DNA of 15,251 nt from Sulfurovum sp. (GCA_026985755.1 JALSPX010000075.1:1-15251), one strand, 5' to 3'. Shown: positions 6,590-13,321, counted from the stretch's first letter. Made by a program: numbers and translations. The notes: generated from the letters alone by a model not told the origin.

Positions 6590-6677
6590 TGAGAGGTGTC
6601 CGAGTGGTCGAAGGTGCAGACCTGGAACGTCTGTGTGGGGTAACTCACCGAGGGTTCGAATCCCTTCCTCTCAGCCA
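6590..6677 (+). tRNA. tRNA-Ser(GGA)
   Basis: This is a complete 88-nt class II tRNA. The acceptor is TGAGAGG/CCTCTCA with discriminator G and an encoded CCA (6675-6677). The anticodon arm CAGAC-CTGGAAC-GTCTG gives anticodon GGA. There is a long variable arm (TGTGGGGTAACTCACCG) and a canonical GGTTCGAATCC T-arm. Its 3' end, from within the T-stem through CCA, forms one copy of a 19-bp direct repeat repeated at 7439-7457, making it the likely integration site of the adjacent mini-island. Confidence 0.95.
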
Positions 6678-6681
6678 TAAA
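6663..6681 (+). repeat. attL-like repeat at the tRNA-Ser 3' end
   Basis: CCTTCCTCTCAGCCATAAA spans the end of the T-stem, the acceptor 3' strand, CCA and four more bases. An identical 19-bp copy is at 7439-7457. Such duplications of a tRNA 3' end are the signature left by site-specific integration of islands by tyrosine recombinases. Confidence 0.85.
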
Positions 6682-6719
6682 AACACACAAAACCCATACA
6701 CTCCCCTAAATAACGGTAC

Positions 6720-6748
6720 TTGACAGCTTCTTTAAGGTTTAGTATTTA
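6720..6748 (+). promoter_or_regulatory. Possible plus-strand promoter inside the mini-island
   Basis: TTGACA (6720-6725) and TATTTA (6743-6748) are separated by 17 bp. It points towards the 3' end of the toxin gene, so a transcript would be antisense to the toxin-antitoxin operon. No convincing gene starts after it on the plus strand. The -10 match is partial; this is only a motif call. Confidence 0.3.
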
Positions 6749-6822
6749 TCTCTTAGTCCTTGATTAGTCCGTGGCATATGAAAAAAAGCTATTAAACTAC
6801 ATACAAAAACACTAAGCAACAC

Positions 6823-7092
6823 TTATTTAAAAAGCTGTGAGTGTGTACCTATTTTTAAAAGTTCCAATGTATTATCAGCAATTCTATACACCACCAATAA
6901 ATCACCGCTTATGTGAAATTCATTTGTATCTTTATAGTTGCCAGTAAGTGCATGGTCTTTGGCTTCGCTTGGTAGGTCGTCTTGATTAAGTAGTAGAGAG
7001 ATGTATAAAAAGAGCTTTGCGGTGTTGGTAGGGTTTAGTTTTGCTTTTTGTACACCTTTGGTAAAGTTCTTATGTATGGCAATATCAAGCAC
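6823..7092 (-). CDS. YafQ-family mRNA interferase toxin
   Basis: YafQ-type toxins are ribosome-dependent endoribonucleases of the RelE/ParE superfamily that cleave mRNA in the A site. The 89-residue protein fits the family (92 in E. coli). It keeps the active-site pattern at a constant offset: H47 (DHALTGNYK), H60 and D64 (FHISGDLLVVYR), H84 (GTHS) and F88. These align with YafQ H50, H63, D67, H87 and F91; the Trp after the Asp in YafQ is Leu here. The start is a GTG at 7092 that overlaps the antitoxin stop by 8 bp (GTGCTTGA), so translation is coupled. The intact catalytic residues suggest an active toxin. Confidence 0.9.
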   Translation of the reverse strand: MLDIAIHKNFTKGVQKAKLNPTNTAKLFLYISLLLNQDDLPSEAKDHALTGNYKDTNEFHISGDLLVVYRIADNTLELLKIGTHSQLFK

Positions 7093-7351
7093 CGATTTCC
7101 TTTTTTAAATCATCTAAAGAGACTTTAGTCATGTTCTTACCCTCTCTTGCGTCTTGTATGGTCTTTGCTGTGTCTGCGTTAGGTATCTTAATATCAAAGG
7201 GTATGCCCTGCTCCATAACGGACTGTGACAAAAAGATATTAAACGCGTCACTTAATCCCATACCATACTGTTTAAATATCGCTTGGGCTTGTTTCTTCAT
7301 AGCTGTATCAAGATAGACGTTAGTACGTGTTTTAGTTGCTGTAGCAGTCAT
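7085..7351 (-). CDS. RelB/DinJ-family antitoxin
   Basis: This 88-residue protein is the antitoxin partner of the YafQ-type toxin immediately downstream. Its N-terminal ribbon-helix-helix DNA-binding region is visible: TRTNVYLDTAMKKQAQAIFK, then GLSDAFNIFLSQSV and GIPFDIKIPN, the classic DinJ/RelB signature. The C-terminal tail (about 60-88) should wrap the toxin. An in-frame ATG at 7390 exists, but it lies inside the promoter/operator. The ATG at 7351 has a good AAAGGA site 5 bases upstream and gives normal length. The operon is probably autorepressed by binding the palindrome at 7382-7398. Confidence 0.92.
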   Translation of the reverse strand: MTATATKTRTNVYLDTAMKKQAQAIFKQYGMGLSDAFNIFLSQSVMEQGIPFDIKIPNADTAKTIQDAREGKNMTKVSLDDLKKEIGA

Positions 7352-7376
7352 GATAATCCTTTGCTTGGTTTTGATT

Positions 7377-7406
7377 AGTATAACACACATTGTGTGTTTA
7401 TGTCAA
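7377..7406 (-). promoter_or_regulatory. Toxin-antitoxin promoter with overlapping operator
   Basis: On the minus strand there is a consensus TTGACA (7406-7401), an 18-bp spacer and TATACT (7382-7377), followed by a leader of about 20 nt. The spacer is almost filled by the 17-bp palindrome AACACACA-T-TGTGTGTT at 7382-7398, which touches the -10 box. This is the expected place for an operator bound by the ribbon-helix-helix antitoxin or by the toxin-antitoxin complex. Confidence 0.8.
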
Positions 7407-7438
7407 ATATACAAATAAAATATACTCTTTTAAGGTTT

Positions 7439-7457
7439 CCTTCCTCTCAGCCATAAA
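7439..7457 (+). repeat. attR-like repeat of the tRNA-Ser 3' end
   Basis: CCTTCCTCTCAGCCATAAA is identical to 6663-6681 but lacks the rest of the tRNA, so it is a fragment and not a second tRNA gene. It lies 5 bp from the stop codon of the diguanylate cyclase gene. Confidence 0.85.
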
Positions 7458-7462
7458 TACCG

Positions 7463-8731
7463 TTATTCTTCTACCTCAACCCTATTTCTTCCATGTTTTT
7501 TAGCTTTGTAAAGTGCTTTATCTGCACGATTAAATAAACTTTCGCTTGTGTCTTGATGTACTCTTGCACTCACCCCAAAACTACAGGTCAATTGTTTATT
7601 GATACCAAAATCATATTTTTCAATAACCCTACGTAAATTCTCTGCGATTTTTTTAGCACTCTGGATAGATGTATTCTCTAGAATCAATATAAACTCCTCA
7701 CCTCCCCAACGAAAAAATAAATCTGTCGACCGTGTCTGCCTTAATACCAATATAGTTATTTTTTTAAGGGTGTTGTCACCCACCATATGTCCATATTTAT
7801 CATTTATCTGTTTAAAATTGTCAATATCCATGATCACAATACTTAAGTCATTTTGAACATTTTGACTTCGTTCAATCGTAGCTTCAAATACACTATTAAA
7901 TTTTGCTCTATTGTCTATTTGTGTTAATTCATCCGTATATGCGTTATGTTGATGTTGACGCTTCTCTTCTACAATCGAAGTAATCTCAGAAAAAGTAACC
8001 ACGATATGTTCATGTTGTGTCAGTTCGGATAGAGCCACTTGAAAAAAGGATAATGTTTGTGTATCACTCTCTTTCATAGCCACAATATGATGTTTTGTAT
8101 CTAAATGATTCATCGCCTCAAGCCATATAGTTTCATTGTTCCTAGGATAATAACACTCTTCTTTTTTTTCAAACTTCTCTCCCAAGGTATTATATTGCTC
8201 CAAAAAATCACTTAAAGAATCAAAACCTAAAAAAGACAATAACTTTTGGTTGAAAAAAATAGGTACTTTTTTCTTGTCATACACAGCAAGCATTGTATCT
8301 TGCATTTGGGCTATATCATTAAGTATACGCTCATATAAGCGACGTTCTTTTTGGACTTCTATCTCCTTATGTATATGCATTATCTTTTTTTTCAATAATT
8401 CAAGATCCACTGGTTTAAGTATATAGCCATCCACTTGCATCTCTATTGCTTCTAAAAAATAACGGTTATCGCTATGTGCTGTGGTAAATATAATGGTTTG
8501 TTCTGGAACATACTCTTTTATCTTTTTTGCCATATCTATACCATTCATTTTAGGCATTTTTATATCGCTTATTACAACATCTGGTAAAAATGTCTTAAAG
8601 GTCTCTAATCCTTCTTCCCCATTACTAGCCGTTACAACTTCTTTGCAATAGCGTTGCAAAAATCTTTTTAATTCATGTCGAACCGTTAACTCGTCTTCGA
8701 CAAGCAAGATTGTTAGAAATTTATATGTCAC
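7463..8731 (-). CDS. Response regulator with PAS-like and diguanylate cyclase (GGDEF) domains
   Basis: This cytoplasmic 422-residue protein should make c-di-GMP from two GTP when phosphorylated. Residues 5-122 are a receiver domain: acidic E12/D13, phosphoacceptor D56 (VVISDIKMP), T84 and K106. Residues about 123-140 look like a coiled linker, and 141-255 a PAS-like region (NQKLLSFLGFDSLSDFL). The GGDEF domain runs from about 265 to 420. It has metal-binding D302 (IVIMDIDNFKQINDKYGH), an intact GGEEF site at 343-347, and an RSTD inhibitory I-site (334-337) five residues before it, so it should be active and product-inhibited. Start is GTG at 8731, overlapping the kinase gene by 11 bp, which marks the pair as cognate. 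No DNA-binding output domain is present. Confidence 0.92.
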   Translation of the reverse strand: MTYKFLTILLVEDELTVRHELKRFLQRYCKEVVTASNGEEGLETFKTFLPDVVISDIKMPKMNGIDMAKKIKEYVPEQTIIFTTAHSDNRYFLEAIEMQVDGYILKPVDLELLKKKIMHIHKEIEVQKERRLYERILNDIAQMQDTMLAVYDKKKVPIFFNQKLLSFLGFDSLSDFLEQYNTLGEKFEKKEECYYPRNNETIWLEAMNHLDTKHHIVAMKESDTQTLSFFQVALSELTQHEHIVVTFSEITSIVEEKRQHQHNAYTDELTQIDNRAKFNSVFEATIERSQNVQNDLSIVIMDIDNFKQINDKYGHMVGDNTLKKITILVLRQTRSTDLFFRWGGEEFILILENTSIQSAKKIAENLRRVIEKYDFGINKQLTCSFGVSARVHQDTSESLFNRADKALYKAKKHGRNRVEVEE

Positions 8732-11111
8732 CTTTACTACTCCTGAAATCGACTACAAAAGAGGCTCCACCTTCTTTTTTGTTTGTGACATAAAGTCTAC
8801 CATTCATATTCTCTTCAATAATTATTTTGGACATATATAACCCTATCCCTGTACCTTCACCTTGATCCTTGGTTGTAAAATACGGTTCAAATATTCTATC
8901 GCGTATCTCATCAGATATCCCTTTGGCATTATCACTTACGATAATAGTCTCATGCTGAAGGGCAATATCAATACAAGAATTAGAAATATTATAGTGCTTA
9001 AATTCATACACTGCATTATTGATTAGATTTAATATTACCTGTTTGAATTCACTTCTAAATCCATATATCGTAAAATTATCTCCTGTTATTTTGACATCAA
9101 TATCATACTTTTTCAAAGAACTTTCTTGTATAGAAAGTGTTTCTTCTATAGCTTCTTTTGCTCCAAAATTTTCTTTTACCTTATCTACCCTAAAAAAGTT
9201 TCTAAAGTCATCTATCGTTTGGCTCATATATTCAATGGTTTGCTTGTTTGATTTTACATACTTTTTGATAAATACTTCATCTACCTTCTTATCCATAAAA
9301 TCATATTCTAAATTTTGGATACTCAATCCTAATGCATTGAGAGGTTGCCTCCACTGATGCGCTATAGCTCCTACCATTTCACCCATCGCTGCCAATTTTG
9401 ATTGCTCTTGTAAAAGCTGTAATTGCTTCACGTTTTCTTCTGTTTTCTTTTTGACAGCATTGGCTAATCCTTTATTTGCTTCTTTTAATACATATTGACG
9501 ATAGAGTATAAGAAAAACAATCGTTAAAATACCCGCTAAAATATACAGTAAATACCCATAATTCACTGGTTCGGAGACTTGTCTTCCTGCCCATCTATCA
9601 TAGATAAGCTTATGTCGCTCCGGAGGTATAGTAGCAAGTGCCTTGTCTAAAATAGACAGAAGGAGGGGATCATCATCGCGTACAGCTATGGACAAACGAA
9701 GCCTCATATCTGTATACCCTGCAATTCGAACAGAATCGAGATTATACTTATTGATATAATGTGAGGCAACTGGGAGCGTAGAAATCGTAGCATATGCTTT
9801 TCCATTGGCGACATATTCAAAAGATTCCAATGTACTTTCGGATTCAATAATTTTAACTGCTGGATAGAGTTTTTCCAGCTTTGTAATTAATGCTGAGCCT
9901 TTTTTTCTAGCTATTGGTTTATCTATAATATCCATAAGACTAGAGACAAACCCTTGATCATCTTTGGTGATAATAGCTAGCTTGTAATCTAGGTAGGGAT
10001 ACGTGAAACGTGCGTATGCTTCCCTTTGTTTTGTTTTCATTGCAGCGGGAAGGATATCACATTTTTTCTCTTTTAGATACTCCTGTGATTCACTCCAGCT
10101 ATTTGTAGGTACCCCTTTAAATGTTAAATTTAACTCTTCGCCAATCACATTCATTGTATCAGTAGAAATACCTTTCGTAATAAATTTACTAGTAGTATCT
10201 GCAAACTCAATAGGCTCCCAGTCAGGATCTATACACATGGTAACCACTTTTTTATGACGCAAATATGCTATCTCTTCTTTAGTAAGTGTACCAGTCACAG
10301 GGATTTTTAACTCTTTGTTACCTATCCATTTCTTTTTAAGCTGTGCTAATTCTTTGCTACTTACATGATACATAGCTTTTTGTAATATATCTCTAAGCAT
10401 AGCATTATTTGGAGAAGTCGCAATATTAATATCCAAAGAGAGGCGTCTATCATCTATAAGATGTCCATACGCCAAATAAAGACTATTGTCTCTCATAAGA
10501 TAAGACATGATATCACTACTCGCTACAGTAGCTACACTACTACCATCCTTAACCGATGCAATACAATCTCGTGCTCCTTTTTCAAGTTTTAATTTTATAT
10601 CAGGGTGATATGCCTCTAAAAAATGTTGCATAAAATACCCCTTGACTACTGACACCACTTTCCCCTCTAAATCCCTTAATGTTTTTATGGTGGCATCATT
10701 CGTAAAAATTGCTTTTTTGGTACCGGCATAAGGCTGTGTAAAATGTAAGAAACTCTCTCGTTGAGGGGTACGCATAATATTCAGCATCATATCAATTTTA
10801 TTTTTTCGTACCATCTGCATATACTCAGACCAACTGTGTCCAGAAATATATTCTACTTTTATGCCTATTTTACTTGCTAAAAGATTTAAATAATCTATAG
10901 AAAACCCTTTTGCTTTTCCATTTTCATTAAAATTATAAGGAGGATAGTCTGCCTCATTTTGTGCAGTAATCACAGGATGTTTTTTAATAAAATTTTTCTC
11001 TTTTTGTGTTAAATTACTTTGATATGGATTGAGAGTACTCTTTTGGGTAGCATACAAAGAGGTTAATCCAAAAAAAAGAAAAACCAAAAAATACTTTATA
11101 TGTTCTTTCAT
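8721..11111 (-). CDS. Sensor histidine kinase with two periplasmic solute-binding domains
   Basis: This 796-residue inner-membrane kinase has a signal peptide (1-21). Two tandem bacterial solute-binding family 3 domains follow, about 40-265 (PVITAQNEADYPPYNFNENG) and 280-510 (KVVTMCIDPDWEPIEF). One transmembrane segment lies at about 518-537, then a coiled coil (545-575). The HisKA box GEMVGAIAHQWRQPLNAL has phosphoacceptor H585. The HATPase domain has an N box (NLINNA, 695-700), G1 (DNAKG, 727-731) and G2 (GEGTGIG, 751-757), so all catalytic motifs are present. Domains of this type bind amino acids or similar small solutes; the ligand is unknown. It overlaps the GGDEF response regulator gene, its probable phosphotransfer partner. 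An AAGGAA site lies 9 bases before the ATG at 11111. Confidence 0.93.
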   Translation of the reverse strand: MKEHIKYFLVFLFFGLTSLYATQKSTLNPYQSNLTQKEKNFIKKHPVITAQNEADYPPYNFNENGKAKGFSIDYLNLLASKIGIKVEYISGHSWSEYMQMVRKNKIDMMLNIMRTPQRESFLHFTQPYAGTKKAIFTNDATIKTLRDLEGKVVSVVKGYFMQHFLEAYHPDIKLKLEKGARDCIASVKDGSSVATVASSDIMSYLMRDNSLYLAYGHLIDDRRLSLDINIATSPNNAMLRDILQKAMYHVSSKELAQLKKKWIGNKELKIPVTGTLTKEEIAYLRHKKVVTMCIDPDWEPIEFADTTSKFITKGISTDTMNVIGEELNLTFKGVPTNSWSESQEYLKEKKCDILPAAMKTKQREAYARFTYPYLDYKLAIITKDDQGFVSSLMDIIDKPIARKKGSALITKLEKLYPAVKIIESESTLESFEYVANGKAYATISTLPVASHYINKYNLDSVRIAGYTDMRLRLSIAVRDDDPLLLSILDKALATIPPERHKLIYDRWAGRQVSEPVNYGYLLYILAGILTIVFLILYRQYVLKEANKGLANAVKKKTEENVKQLQLLQEQSKLAAMGEMVGAIAHQWRQPLNALGLSIQNLEYDFMDKKVDEVFIKKYVKSNKQTIEYMSQTIDDFRNFFRVDKVKENFGAKEAIEETLSIQESSLKKYDIDVKITGDNFTIYGFRSEFKQVILNLINNAVYEFKHYNISNSCIDIALQHETIIVSDNAKGISDEIRDRIFEPYFTTKDQGEGTGIGLYMSKIIIEENMNGRLYVTNKKEGGASFVVDFRSSKGDI

Positions 11112-11156
11112 GAATATAGTTCCTTAAAATAATATAAGACATTTTACCCTATTCTC

Positions 11157-11172
11157 TGTCAATTAATGTCAA
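11157..11172. repeat. TGTCAA direct repeat upstream of the kinase gene
   Basis: TGTCAA occurs at 11157-11162 and 11167-11172, 10 bp apart (one helical turn). On the minus strand this reads TTGACA-TTAA-TTGACA, so either copy could be a -35 box for the kinase operon, or the pair could be regulator half-sites. No -10 at ideal spacing was found. Confidence 0.35.
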
Positions 11173-11212
11173 GCAAAAAAATGTTCTAGCTTTATCAAAA
11201 GTATTTAAATAG

Positions 11213-11218
11213 TATACT
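11213..11218 (+). promoter_or_regulatory. -10 box for the lipoprotein operon
   Basis: TATACT lies 34 bp before the ATG at 11252, and an AAGGA ribosome binding site is at 11239-11243. Transcription would start near 11225. The -35 region is A/T-rich with no good match. Confidence 0.5.
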
Positions 11219-11251
11219 AACCACAATATTTATCTGACAAGGATTATCTTT

Positions 11252-11740
11252 ATGAAAAAATGTTCTATTTATCTTTTTACAACACTCTTTTTTTTAAGTG
11301 CCTGTTCTATGCCAGACATACCAGAACCTTTTAACAATATCCCAAATCCTCTTCCTTTTTCGATAGGCACAAAAGTGAAAAAAGAGTATTTTACAGGAGG
11401 TCAGATACGTTCCAAATTTATTATGTCTGACAATACTGGACAAAATGGTTTACTTAAGAGATATGGATATGATGGCAAAATCACCTCTACCGTTCCTATA
11501 CAAAATGGAGTGATGCATGGTATAGAGACACTGTTTGATACCAATGGTCGAATACTAAGAAAAACGCCTTATGTAAAAGGAAAAAAAGAAGGTACCATGA
11601 CAATCTATTATCCCAACGGAAGCAGAATGGTAGAGATTAACTATCTACATAACATACGCCATGGTAAAGCAATTAAATACAACAAAGATGGTAGTATCAA
11701 CCAAGAAGTCATGTTTCAAAATGGAAACATCGTTGAATGA
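11252..11740 (+). CDS. Lipoprotein with MORN/YwqK-type repeats
   Basis: This 162-residue protein has a lipoprotein signal peptide with lipobox LSAC, lipidated Cys at position 18, so it is probably anchored in the outer or inner membrane. After a Pro-rich stretch (PDIPEPFNNIPNPLPF) the rest is a series of MORN_2-type units of about 20-24 residues: NGLLKRYGYDGKI, GVMHGIETLFDTNGRILRKT, GKKEGTMTIYYPNGSRMVEI, HGKAIKYNKDGSINQEVM. Such YwqK-family proteins are often annotated as antitoxins by homology, but that function is not evident here. Its last 20 bp overlap the next gene, so the two are probably cotranslated. The biochemical role is unknown. Confidence 0.82.
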   Translation: MKKCSIYLFTTLFFLSACSMPDIPEPFNNIPNPLPFSIGTKVKKEYFTGGQIRSKFIMSDNTGQNGLLKRYGYDGKITSTVPIQNGVMHGIETLFDTNGRILRKTPYVKGKKEGTMTIYYPNGSRMVEINYLHNIRHGKAIKYNKDGSINQEVMFQNGNIVE

Positions 11741-12419
11741 TAAGATCATATCCATCCTCCCTCATTACACGCATATTATTAAACCTTCACTGAAACATAT
11801 TTATCTAAGTCTTGATGAGGAGGGAGGGCTTGTGATTAAATCACCAAAGGTTTCACAACGCAGTATAGAACAACTCCTTCTTAAAAAAGCTTCTTGGATT
11901 AGGAAATCTCAGGAGAAATGGCGCACACGAAAAGGGAAACCCTTAAATTTAAAGAGAGAGAATAAGATCTACTTTTTGGGGGAGAGTTACCCTCTAATCT
12001 TGCAAGAACATAGCAAAAAAAGAACCATACTCACTTTTGATAAAAAAGCGTTTTATATACACTATCACTCTCTTGATACGGATATACTTCAAAAAAGTAT
12101 TGATCGATTTTATAAAAAAGAGGCTCTACGTTATATACCAAAGATAGTTGAAGTCTGGGCAAATAAGATGCATTTGGAGTATAACGCGATTCAATTTCGA
12201 AAAACAAAACGGCAATGGGGAAGTTGTTCTGCTAATAATCATCTCAGTTTTAACATTATGGTAATGAAGCTACCTATTGATGTCATACAATATATCGTCA
12301 TACATGAACTGGCTCATATTAAACACAAACATCACCAAAAACCCTTTTGGGAATGTGTAGAAAGGTATGCCCCAGACTACCAAATGCATATTGAAGAATT
12401 AAAAAACTATACTACCTAA
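11721..12419 (+). CDS. YgjP/DUF45-family zinc metallopeptidase
   Basis: The C-terminal region matches the YgjP-like metallopeptidase domain (related to WLM/SprT-type gluzincins). The conserved WGSCSANNHLSFN block (about 166-178) is followed by the zinc motif HELAH (H195, E196, H199) and a third candidate ligand H205 before FWECVERYAPDY. The N-terminal half is a basic beta-rich region typical of the family. The open frame begins at 11661, but the ATG at 11721 gives a 232-residue protein of usual size. No strong ribosome binding site precedes it; a TTG at 11733 after GGAAA is an alternative. It overlaps the lipoprotein gene, which suggests translational coupling. The substrate is unknown. Confidence 0.85.
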   Translation: METSLNDKIISILPHYTHIIKPSLKHIYLSLDEEGGLVIKSPKVSQRSIEQLLLKKASWIRKSQEKWRTRKGKPLNLKRENKIYFLGESYPLILQEHSKKRTILTFDKKAFYIHYHSLDTDILQKSIDRFYKKEALRYIPKIVEVWANKMHLEYNAIQFRKTKRQWGSCSANNHLSFNIMVMKLPIDVIQYIVIHELAHIKHKHHQKPFWECVERYAPDYQMHIEELKNYTT

Positions 12420-12433
12420 AAGGAGCTTCTCTT

Positions 12434-12706
12434 ATGGATTTTTACCTATTAGCATTTATGCTCATCATACTTACAGGGTCTGTCTTAGTATATATCTACT
12501 ATCTCAAAGAGAAAAAAGAACAACTTGATAGTATAAGAAGAGGATTTTGTCCGCAATGTAAACAAAACTCCATAGAACTAACAGACCAACGTTCAGGAGG
12601 GTGTTCTACTCCAGAACTCCTCTCTTTTGTATGTTTAGAGTGTGGATATACAAACTCTTTTGCTATTGATAATCGTGAGGCATGTGGATCTGGTAGATGT
12701 AAATAG
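12434..12706 (+). CDS. Small membrane-anchored Cys-rich (zinc-ribbon-like) protein
   Basis: This 90-residue protein has one N-terminal transmembrane segment (about 4-24), a short charged linker (KEKKEQLDSIRR), and a cytoplasmic or periplasmic Cys-rich domain. CPQC (39-42) and CLEC (67-70) form a pair of CxxC knuckles that fit a zinc ribbon. Extra cysteines are at 57, 84 and 89. The C-terminus is Gly/Ser/Cys-rich (ACGSGRCK). An AAAAGGAG ribosome binding site overlaps the stop codon of the metallopeptidase gene 14 bp upstream, so it is in the same transcript. I do not recognise a named family; function is unknown. Confidence 0.8.
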   Translation: MDFYLLAFMLIILTGSVLVYIYYLKEKKEQLDSIRRGFCPQCKQNSIELTDQRSGGCSTPELLSFVCLECGYTNSFAIDNREACGSGRCK

Positions 12707-12735
12707 TTGACAGCTAGGCTCCAACATGCTATAAC
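12707..12735 (+). promoter_or_regulatory. Sigma-70-type promoter of the globin gene
   Basis: A perfect TTGACA at 12707-12712 and TATAAC at 12730-12735 are separated by 17 bp. The -35 starts right after the TAG stop of the preceding gene. The start would be near 12742, about 20 nt before the ATG, with AAAAGG as ribosome binding site. This is the clearest promoter in the plus-strand cluster and suggests the globin is expressed independently. Confidence 0.8.
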
Positions 12736-12762
12736 TCTACAACTAAGCATAAAAGGCAAAAC

Positions 12763-13227
12763 ATGAATTTTACAACATCCACTTTAGACTTTTCTATACA
12801 AGCCTATCAAGAGGGTATGAATCCTCCTGTAACCAAACCAAACCCAGAGTTTCTGAAAGATATTACAGAACAGGGCATGAGAGACTTGCTCGATAGATTT
12901 TATATGGGGCTATTTGATAGTCCCATTCAAAATATCTTCCCGCAAACCAAAGAAGAGATGAAAATAGCAGGACAACACTCTGCCGATTTTTTTATACAGA
13001 TCTGTGGAGGACCAAAATATTTTAATCAAAATCGTGGTGCACCTAAAATGAGAGAAAGACATGCACCCTTTCGTATCACTCCTCATGCAAGACTCCATTG
13101 GCTAGTAACTTTTGAAGAAGCACTCCAACCAATCATCAAAAATAAATTAAGTTCAGAAGAGAATATACAAAGTTTTTGGAATTATTTGAATGTTTTTTCA
13201 CAATGGATGATAAATAGCAAGGATTAA
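12763..13227 (+). CDS. Group II truncated haemoglobin
   Basis: Truncated (2-over-2) globins bind haem and handle O2 or NO; related proteins in Campylobacterota take part in nitrosative or oxygen stress. The 154-residue protein has Y47 in DRFYMGLF at the B10 position, F59 at CD1, the GGPKYFNQNRGAPKMRERHAPF block with proximal His H100, and W113 (LHWLVTF) at G8. The RERHAPF and Trp-G8 pattern is that of group II. The N-terminal extension of about 25 residues before the globin fold is longer than minimal. It has its own strong promoter and is followed by a convergent tRNA gene. Confidence 0.88.
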   Translation: MNFTTSTLDFSIQAYQEGMNPPVTKPNPEFLKDITEQGMRDLLDRFYMGLFDSPIQNIFPQTKEEMKIAGQHSADFFIQICGGPKYFNQNRGAPKMRERHAPFRITPHARLHWLVTFEEALQPIIKNKLSSEENIQSFWNYLNVFSQWMINSKD

Positions 13228-13233
13228 AATAGA

Positions 13234-13321
13234 TGGCCGGGAGAGGGGGATTCGAACCCCCGGAGGTGTTACCCTCACCGGTTTTCAAGACCGGCACATT
13301 CGACCACTCTGACATCTCCCG
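13234..13321 (-). tRNA. tRNA-Ser(TGA)
   Basis: This is a complete 88-nt class II tRNA. The acceptor is CGGGAGA/TCTCCCG with discriminator G and encoded CCA (13236-13234). The anticodon arm CCGGT-CTTGAAA-ACCGG gives TGA, and there is a long variable arm (GAGGGTAACACCTC). It lies 180 bp downstream of the other four minus-strand tRNAs, beyond a terminator-like hairpin, so it may have its own promoter in the A/T-rich spacer. Confidence 0.95.

Larger units (their letters stand above)
6663..7457. mobile_element. 776-bp mini-island carrying a toxin-antitoxin module in tRNA-Ser
   Basis: A unit of 776 bp lies between two perfect 19-bp direct repeats of the tRNA-Ser(GGA) 3' end. Its only genes are a YafQ-type toxin and its DinJ/RelB-type antitoxin; there is no integrase or other mobility gene. 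The right copy ends 5 bp before the stop codon of the neighbouring diguanylate cyclase gene, so the empty site would put that gene directly beside the tRNA. It could be a deletion remnant of a larger island, or a small cassette moved in trans. The repeats are seen directly; mobility is inferred. Confidence 0.75.

Noticed and set aside
6585..6590. TATAAT directly before tRNA-Ser(GGA)
   Set aside because: Its last base is the first base of the tRNA, so transcription from it would start inside the mature tRNA. It is probably chance; the tRNA may be transcribed from further upstream or with the SRP RNA.
7352..7390. Upstream ATG of the antitoxin frame at 7390
   Set aside because: It lies in the promoter/operator, upstream of the expected transcription start; the ATG at 7351 has a proper ribosome binding site.
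7439..7457. A second tRNA-Ser gene at the right repeat
   Set aside because: Only the final 19 bp match; there is no D-arm, anticodon arm or T-loop, so it is an att-like fragment.
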